Assembly: GCA_037349105.1 (NCBI GenBank)
Contig: JAYJMM010000119.1
Location: forward strand, 3,855,001 to 3,919,000
Direction: 5' to 3'
Origin: Limnomonas spitsbergensis
Taxonomy: Eukaryota > Chlorophyta > Chlorophyceae > Chlamydomonadales
Length of the DNA: 64,000 nucleotides
Shown: positions 54,901-64,000 of the stretch, piece by piece
Layout of the letters: every line of letters begins with the position of its first letter
How positions within the stretch are numbered: the stretch's first letter is position 1
Notes under the pieces: model-generated
What the model was told of the DNA's origin: nothing
The model's database searches: none
What the model saw: the letters and a program-made list of their open reading frames with translations, nothing else
Program-made: the position numbers and the translations under genes

Positions 54901-57900
54901 AGCAACAGTGACGAATACACAGGATTCCTGACTGAGCGGCCACTAGCAACAGTGACGAATACACAGGATTCCTGACTGAGCGGCCACTAGCAACAGTGAC
55001 GAATACACAGGATTCCTGACTGAGCGGCCACTAGCAACAGTGACGAATACACAGGATTCCTGACTGAGCAGCCACTAGCAGCAGTGACGAATACACAGGA
55101 TTCCTGACTGAGCAGCCACTAGCAGCAGTGACGAATACACAGGATTCCTGACTGAGCAGCCACTAGCAAGTGACGAATACACAGGATTCCTGACTGAGCA
55201 GCCACTAGCAACAGTGACGAATACACAGGATTCCTGACTGAGCGGCCACTAGCAACAGTGACGAATACACAGGATTCCTGACTGAGCAGCCACTAGCAAC
55301 AGTGACGAATACACAGGATTCCTGACTGAGCAGCCACTAGCAACAGTGACGAATACACAGGATTCCTGACTGAGCAGCCACTAGCAGCAGTGACGAATAC
55401 ACAGGATTCCTGACTGAGCAGCCACTAGCAACAGTGACGAATACACAGGATTCCTGACTGAGCAGCCACTAGCAGCAGTGACGAATACACAGGATTCCTG
55501 ACTGAGCGGCCACTAGCAGCAGTGACGAATACACAGGATTCCTGACTGAGCAGCCACTAGCAACAGTGACGAATACACAGGATTCCTGACTGAGCGGCCA
55601 CTAGCAAGCAGTGACGAATACACAGGATTCCTGACTGAGCAGCCACTAGCAACAGTGACGAATACACAGGATTCCTGACTGAGCGGCCACTAGCAACAGT
55701 GACGAATACACAGGATTCCTGACTGAGCGGCCACTAGCAGCAGTGACGAATACACAGGATTCCTGACTGAGCAGCCACTAGCAACAGTGACGAATACACA
55801 GGATTCCTGACTGAGCGGCCACTAGCAGCAGTGACGAATACACAGGATTCCTGACTGAGCAGCCACTAGCAACAGTGACGAATACACAGGATTCCTGACT
55901 GAGCGGCCACTAGCAACAGTGACGAATACACAGGATTCCTGACTGAGCAGCCACTAGCAACAGTGACGAATACACAGGATTCCTGACTGAGCGGCCACTA
56001 GCAACAGTGACGAATACACAGGATTCCTGACTGAGCGGCCACTAGCAACAGTGACGAATACACAGGATTCCTGACTGAGCAGCCACTAGCAGCAGTGACG
56101 AATACACAGGATTCCTGACTGAGCAGCCACTAGCAGCAGTGACGAATACACAGGATTCCTGACTGAGCAGCCACTAGCAACAGTGACGAATACACAGGAT
56201 TCCTGACTGAGCGGCCACTAGCAACAGTGACGAATACACAGGATTCCTGACTGAGCGGCCACTAGCAACAGTGACGAATACACAGGATTCCTGACTGAGC
56301 GGCCACTAGCAACAGTGACGAATACACAGGATTCCTGACTGAGCGGCCACTAGCAACAGTGACGAATACACAGGATTCCTGACTGAGCAGCCACTAGCAG
56401 CAGTGACGAATACACAGGATTCCTGACTGAGCAGCCACTAGCAAGCAGTGACGAATACACAGGATTCCTGACTGAGCAGCCACTAGCAACAGTGACGAAT
56501 ACACAGGATTCCTGACTGAGCAGCCACTAGCAACAGTGACGAATACACAGGATTCCTGACTGAGCGGCCACTAGCAACAGTGACGAATACACAGGATTCC
56601 TGACTGAGCAGCCACTAGCAACAGTGACGAATACACAGGATTCCTGACTGAGCAGCCACTAGCAACAGTGACGAATACACAGGATTCCTGACTGAGCAGC
56701 CACTAGCAGCAGTGACGAATACACAGGATTCCTGACTGAGCAGCCACTAGCAACAGTGACGAATACACAGGATTCCTGACTGAGCAGCCACTAGCAGCAG
56801 TGACGAATACACAGGATTCCTGACTGAGCGGCCACTAGCAGCAGTGACGAATACACAGGATTCCTGACTGAGCAGCCACTAGCAACAGTGACGAATACAC
56901 AGGATTCCTGACTGAGCGGCCACTAGCAGCAGTGACGAATACACAGGATTCCTGACTGAGCAGCCACTAGCAACAGTGACGAATACACAGGATTCCTGAC
57001 TGAGCGGCCACTAGCAACAGTGACGAATACACAGGATTCCTGACTGAGCGGCCACTAGCAGCAGTGACGAATACACAGGATTCCTGACTGAGCAGCCACT
57101 AGCAACAGTGACGAATACACAGGATTCCTGACTGAGCGGCCACTAGCAACAGTGACGAATACACAGGATTCCTGACTGAGCAGCCACTAGCAGCAGTGAC
57201 GAATACACAGGATTCCTGACTGAGCGGCCACTAGCAACAGTGACGAATACACAGGATTCCTGACTGAGCAGCCACTAGCAACAGTGACGAATACACAGGA
57301 TTCCTGACTGAGCAGCCACTAGCAACAGTGACGAATACACAGGATTCCTGACTGAGCAGCCACTAGCAACAGTGACGAATACACAGGATTCCTGACTGAG
57401 CAGCCACTAGCAACAGTGACGAATACACAGGATTCCTGACTGAGCAGCCACTAGCAACAGTGACGAATACACAGGATTCCTGACTGAGCAGCCACTAGCA
57501 ACAGTGACGAATACACAGGATTCCTGACTGAGCAGCCACTAGCAACAGTGACGAATACACAGGATTCCTGACTGAGCAGCCACTAGCAGCAGTGACGAAT
57601 ACACAGGATTCCTGACTGAGCAGGCCACTAGCAACAGTGACGAATACACAGGATTCCTGACTGAGCAGCCACTAGCAACAGTGACGAATACACAGGATTC
57701 CTGACTGAGCGGCCACTAGCAACAGTGACGAATACACAGGATTCCTGACTGAGCAGCCACTAGCAACAGTGACGAATACACAGGATTCCTGACTGAGCAG
57801 CCACTAGCAACAGTGACGAATACACAGGATTCCTGACTGAGCAGCCACTAGCAACAGTGACGAATACACAGGATTCCTGACTGAGCAGGCCACTAGCAAG

Positions 57901-60900
57901 CAGTGACGAATACACAGGATTCCTGACTGAGCAGCCACTAGCAACAGTGACGAATACACAGGATTCCTGACTGAGCAGGCCACTAGCAACAGTGACGAAT
58001 ACACAGGATTCCTGACTGAGCAGCCACTAGCAACAGTGACGAATACACAGGATTCCTGACTGAGCAGCCACTAGCAACAGTGACGAATACACAGGATTCC
58101 TGACTGAGCAGCCACTAGCAACAGTGACGAATACACAGGATTCCTGACTGAGCAGCCACTAGCAACAGTGACGAATACACAGGATTCCTGACTGAGCAGG
58201 CCACTAGCAGCAGTGACGAATACACAGGATTCCTGACTGAGCAGCCACTAGCAACAGTGACGAATACACAGGATTCCTGACTGAGCAGCCACTAGCAACA
58301 GTGACGAATACACAGGATTCCTGACTGAGCAGGCCACTAGCAACAGTGACGAATACACAGGATTCCTGACTGAGCAGCCACTAGCAACAGTGACGAATAC
58401 ACAGGATTCCTGACTGAGCAGCCACTAGCAACAGTGACGAATACACAGGATTCCTGACTGAGCAGGCCACTAGCAACAGTGACGAATACACAGGATTCCT
58501 GACTGAGCAGCCACTAGCAACAGTGACGAATACACAGGATTCCTGACTGAGCAGCCACTAGCAACAGTGACGAATACACAGGATTCCTGACTGAGCAGCC
58601 ACTAGCAACAGTGACGAATACACAGGATTCCTGACTGAGCAGCCACTAGCAACAGTGACGAATACACAGGATTCCTGACTGAGCAGCCACTAGCAAGCAG
58701 TGACGAATACACAGGATTCCTGACTGAGCAGCCACTAGCAACAGTGACGAATACACAGGATTCCTGACTGAGCAGCCACTAGCAACAGTGACGAATACAC
58801 AGGATTCCTGACTGAGCAGGCCACTAGCAACAGTGACGAATACACAGGATTCCTGACTGAGCAGCCACTAGCAACAGTGACGAATACACAGGATTCCTGA
58901 CTGAGCAGGCCACTAGCAACAGTGACGAATACACAGGATTCCTGACTGAGCAGCCACTAGCAACAGTGACGAATACACAGGATTCCTGACTGAGCAGCCA
59001 CTAGCAACAGTGACGAATACACAGGATTCCTGACTGAGCAGCCACTAGCAACAGTGACGAATACACAGGATTCCTGACTGAGCAGGCCACTAGCAACAGT
59101 GACGAATACACAGGATTCCTGACTGAGCAGGCCACTAGCAACAGTGACGAATACACAGGATTCCTGACTGAGCAGCCACTAGCAACAGTGACGAATACAC
59201 AGGATTCCTGACTGAGCAGCCACTAGCAACAGTGACGAATACACAGGATTCCTGACTGAGCAGCCACTAGCAACAGTGACGAATACACAGGATTCCTGAC
59301 TGAGCGGCCACTAGCAACAGTGACGAATACACAGGATTCCTGACTGAGCAGCCACTAGCAACAGTGACGAATACACAGGATTCCTGACTGAGCGGCCACT
59401 AGCAACAGTGACGAATACACAGGATTCCTGACTGAGCAGCCACTAGCAACAGTGACGAATACACAGGATTCCTGACTGAGCAGGCCACTAGCAACAGTGA
59501 CGAATACACAGGATTCCTGACTGAGCAGCCACTAGCAACAGTGACGAATACACAGGATTCCTGACTGAGCAGCCACTAGCAACAGTGACGAATACACAGG
59601 ATTCCTGACTGAGCAGCCACTAGCAACAGTGACGAATACACAGGATTCCTGACTGAGCAGCCACTAGCAACAGTGACGAATACACAGGATTCCTGACTGA
59701 GCAGCCACTAGCAACAGTGACGAATACACAGGATTCCTGACTGAGCAGCCACTAGCAACAGTGACGAATACACAGGATTCCTGACTGAGCAGCCACTAGC
59801 AACAGTGACGAATACACAGGATTCCTGACTGAGCAGGCCACTAGCAACAGTGACGAATACACAGGATTCCTGACTGAGCAGGCCACTAGCAACAGTGACG
59901 AATACACAGGATTCCTGACTGAGCAGGCCACTAGCAACAGTGACGAATACACAGGATTCCTGACTGAGCAGCCACTAGCAACAGTGACGAATACACAGGA
60001 TTCCTGACTGAGCAGCCACTAGCAACAGTGACGAATACACAGGATTCCTGACTGAGCAGCCACTAGCAACAGTGACGAATACACAGGATTCCTGACTGAG
60101 CAGCCACTAGCAACAGTGACGAATACACAGGATTCCTGACTGAGCAGGCCACTAGCAACAGTGACGAATACACAGGATTCCTGACTGAGCAGCCACTAGC
60201 AACAGTGACGAATACACAGGATTCCTGACTGAGCAGGCCACTAGCAACAGTGACGAATACACAGGATTCCTGACTGAGCAGCCACTAGCAACAGTGACGA
60301 ATACACAGGATTCCTGACTGAGCAGCCACTAGCAACAGTGACGAATACACAGGATTCCTGACTGAGCAGCCACTAGCAACAGTGACGAATACACAGGATT
60401 CCTGACTGAGCAGCCACTAGCAACAGTGACGAATACACAGGATTCCTGACTGAGCAGCCACTAGCAACAGTGACGAATACACAGGATTCCTGACTGAGCA
60501 GCCACTAGCAACAGTGACGAATACACAGGATTCCTGACTGAGCAGCCACTAGCAACAGTGACGAATACACAGGATTCCTGACTGAGCAGCCACTAGCAAC
60601 AGTGACGAATACACAGGATTCCTGACTGAGCAGCCACTAGCAACAGTGACGAATACACAGGATTCCTGACTGAGCAGCCACTAGCAACAGTGACGAATAC
60701 ACAGGATTCCTGACTGAGCAGGCCACTAGCAACAGTGACGAATACACAGGATTCCTGACTGAGCAGCCACTAGCAACAGTGACGAATACACAGGATTCCT
60801 GACTGAGCAGCCACTAGCAACAGTGACGAATACACAGGATTCCTGACTGAGCAGGCCACTAGCAACAGTGACGAATACACAGGATTCCTGACTGAGCAGG

Positions 60901-63900
60901 CCACTAGCAACAGTGACGAATACACAGGATTCCTGACTGAGCAGGCCACTAGCAACAGTGACGAATACACAGGATTCCTGACTGAGCAGCCACTAGCAAC
61001 AGTGACGAATACACAGGATTCCTGACTGAGCAGCCACTAGCAACAGTGACGAATACACAGGATTCCTGACTGAGCAGCCACTAGCAACAGTGACGAATAC
61101 ACAGGATTCCTGACTGAGCAGCCACTAGCAACAGTGACGAATACACAGGATTCCTGACTGAGCAGCCACTAGCAACAGTGACGAATACACAGGATTCCTG
61201 ACTGAGCAGCCACTAGCAACAGTGACGAATACACAGGATTCCTGACTGAGCAGCCACTAGCAACAGTGACGAATACACAGGATTCCTGACTGAGCAGGCC
61301 ACTAGCAACAGTGACGAATACACAGGATTCCTGACTGAGCAGCCACTAGCAACAGTGACGAATACACAGGATTCCTGACTGAGCAGCCACTAGCAACAGT
61401 GACGAATACACAGGATTCCTGACTGAGCAGGCCACTAGCAACAGTGACGAATACACAGGATTCCTGACTGAGCAGCCACTAGCAACAGTGACGAATACAC
61501 AGGATTCCTGACTGAGCAGCCACTAGCAACAGTGACGAATACACAGGATTCCTGACTGAGCAGCCACTAGCAACAGTGACGAATACACAGGATTCCTGAC
61601 TGAGCAGCCACTAGCAACAGTGACGAATACACAGGATTCCTGACTGAGCAGCCACTAGCAACAGTGACGAATACACAGGATTCCTGACTGAGCAGCCACT
61701 AGCAACAGTGACGAATACACAGGATTCCTGACTGAGCAGCCACTAGCAACAGTGACGAATACACAGGATTCCTGACTGAGCAGCCACTAGCAACAGTGAC
61801 GAATACACAGGATTCCTGACTGAGCAGCCACTAGCAACAGTGACGAATACACAGGATTCCTGACTGAGCAGGCCACTAGCAACAGTGACGAATACACAGG
61901 ATTCCTGACTGAGCAGCCACTAGCAACAGTGACGAATACACAGGATTCCTGACTGAGCGGCCACTAGCAACAGTGACGAATACACAGGATTCCTGACTGA
62001 GCAGCCACTAGCAACAGTGACGAATACACAGGATTCCTGACTGAGCAGCCACTAGCAACAGTGACGAATACACAGGATTCCTGACTGAGCAGCCACTAGC
62101 AACAGTGACGAATACACAGGATTCCTGACTGAGCAGCCACTAGCAACAGTGACGAATACACAGGATTCCTGACTGAGCAGCCACTAGCAACAGTGACGAA
62201 TACACAGGATTCCTGACTGAGCAGCCACTAGCAACAGTGACGAATACACAGGATTCCTGACTGAGCAGCCACTAGCAACAGTGACGAATACACAGGATTC
62301 CTGACTGAGCAGCCACTAGCAACAGTGACGAATACACAGGATTCCTGACTGAGCAGCCACTAGCAACAGTGACGAATACACAGGATTCCTGACTGAGCAG
62401 CCACTAGCAACAGTGACGAATACACAGGATTCCTGACTGAGCAGCCACTAGCAACAGTGACGAATACACAGGATTCCTGACTGAGCAGCCACTAGCAACA
62501 GTGACGAATACACAGGATTCCTGACTGAGCAGGCCACTAGCAGCAGTGACGAATACACAGGATTCCTGACTGAGCGGCCACTAGCAACAGTGACGAATAC
62601 ACAGGATTCCTGACTGAGCAGGCCACTAGCAGCAGTGACGAATACACAGGATTCCTGACTGAGCAGCCACTAGCAACAGTGACGAATACACAGGATTCCT
62701 GACTGAGCAGCCACTAGCAACAGTGACGAATACACAGGATTCCTGACTGAGCGGCCACTGAGCAGCCACTAGCACCAGTGACGAATACACAGGATTCCTG
62801 ACTGAGCAGCCACTAGCAACAGTGCCTGAATACACAGGATTCCTGACTGGAGCAGCCACCTAGCAACAGTGACGAATACACAGGATTCCTGACTGAGCAG
62901 CCACTAGCAACAGTGACGAATACACAGGATTCCTGACTGAGCAGGCCACTAGCAACAGTGACGAATACACAGGATTCCTGACTGAGCAGCCACTAGCAAC
63001 AGTGACGATACACAGGATTCCTGACTGAGCAGCCACTAGCAACAGTGACGAATACACAGGATTCCTGACTGAGCAGCCACTAGCACAGTGGACGAATACA
63101 CAGGATTCTCTGACTGAGCAGCCACTAGCAACAGTGACGAATACACGGATTCCTGACTGAGCAGCCACTAGCAACAGTGACGATACACAGGATTCCTGAC
63201 TGAGCAGCCACTAGCAACAGTGACGAATTACACAGGATTCCTGAGAGCAGCCCCACCTAGCAACAGTGACGAATACAACTAGGATTCCTGACTGAGCAGC
63301 CACTAGCAACAGTGACGAATACACAGGATTCCTGACTGAGCAGCCACTAGCAACAGTGACGAATACACAGGATTCCTGACTGAGCAGCCACTAGCAACAG
63401 TGACGAATACACAGGATTCCTGACTGAGCAGCCACTAGCAACAGTGACGAATACACAGGATTCCTGACTGAGCGGCCACTAGCAGCAGTGACGAATACAC
63501 AGGATTCCTGACTGAGCAGCCACTAGCAACAGTGACGAATACACAGGATTCCTGACTGAGCGGCCACTAGCAACAGTGACGAATACACAGGATTCCTGAC
63601 TGAGCGGCCACTAGCAGCAGTGACGAATACACAGGATTCCTGACTGAGCAGCCACTAGCAACAGTGACGAATACACAGGATTCCTGACTGAGCAGCCACT
63701 AGCAACAGTGACGAATACACAGGATTCCTGACTGAGCGGCCACTAGCAACAGTGACGAATACACAGGATTCCTGACTGAGCGGCCACTAGCAGCAGTGAC
63801 GAATACACAGGATTCCTGACTGAGCAGCCACTAGCAACAGTGACGAATACACAGGATTCCTGACTGAGCGGCCACTAGCAACAGTGACGAATACACAGGA

Positions 63901-64000
63901 TTCCTGACTGAGCGGCCACTAGCAACAGTGACGAATACACAGGATTCCTGACTGAGCGGCCACTAGCAACAGTGACGAATACACAGGATTCCTGACTGAG
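48951..64000. repeat. 44-bp satellite array, open at the window end
   Basis: About 340 units (span divided by period) of 44 bp, with blocks CACTAGCARCAGTGACGAAT, ACACAGGATTCCTGACTGAG and CRGC. Most units differ only at two A/G sites (AGCAAC or AGCAGC; GCGGCC or GCAGCC). From about 57620 a 45-bp form with one extra G (GCAGGCC) is scattered to 62945. Between 62753 and 63290 units carry many small insertions and deletions. The array runs off the right end. Frames of about 66 residues on the minus strand are by-products. It could be a subtelomeric or pericentromeric satellite, or simply a large intronic array. Confidence 0.97.

Noticed and set aside
48951..64000. CRISPR-like array with regular 44-bp spacing
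   Set aside because: There are no variable spacers: the whole 44-bp unit repeats, so it is a satellite. The surrounding genes are eukaryotic.
48951..64000. Telomeric repeat
   Set aside because: The unit is 44 bp and shows no TTTAGGG- or TTAGGG-type motif. A subtelomeric position remains possible but is not shown.

Overview
The window is nuclear DNA of an intron-rich eukaryote, most likely a green alga. The evidence is a set of plant-like multi-exon genes: a CDC50/ALIS flippase subunit, mitochondrial Lon, a plant-type uncoupling protein, an Mpv17 protein, an augmin-4-like protein and a protein with a CCT-type motif. Introns are short, with GT-AG borders. A prasinophyte such as Cymbomonas would fit, but the species name is a guess. 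Nothing in the window is prokaryotic.

Layout. 1-3.4 kb: no confident gene, possibly an old retroelement scrap at the start. 3.5-5.7 kb (+): ALIS/CDC50. 6.2-14.7 kb (-): a complete 19-exon Lon protease (999 aa). 14.95-15.5 kb (+): small basic nucleolar-type protein. 16.1-18.3 kb (-): 7-exon Mpv17/PMP22 protein (269 aa). 18.6-21.3 kb (+): 10-exon mitochondrial uncoupling/carrier protein (300 aa). Exon borders for Lon, Mpv17 and the carrier were set by hand, and reading phase is kept across every junction. Three of these neighbours act in mitochondria, and two head-to-head pairs share intergenic gaps of less than 300 bp.

21.9-42.5 kb is repeat and transposon territory. It holds an intact gag-like ORF with a zinc knuckle (21.9-24.0 kb) and a 20-bp satellite organised as a 60-bp trimer (24.4-27.8 kb). 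A foldback-type inverted repeat follows (28.05-28.67 kb), then a 34-bp satellite with two homogenised domains (29.0-34.9 kb). One host-type gene, a 2OG-Fe(II)/PhyH-like oxygenase, sits at 35.4-36.7 kb. At 37.8-39.9 kb lies a decayed gag-like gene split by a non-autonomous hAT element with a perfect 12-bp terminal inverted repeat and a perfect 8-bp target duplication. The two gag-like loci share an end sequence in opposite orientation relative to coding, which hints at a retroelement with inverted terminal repeats.

43.4-45.9 kb (+): most of an augmin subunit 4-like gene. 47.4-48.85 kb (-): the last two recognised exons of a protein with a CCT-type motif. From 48.95 kb to the window end (15 kb, continuing past it) is a 44-bp satellite, about 340 units. 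If the CCT gene is intact, its missing 5' exons lie beyond this array, so the array would be inside an intron.
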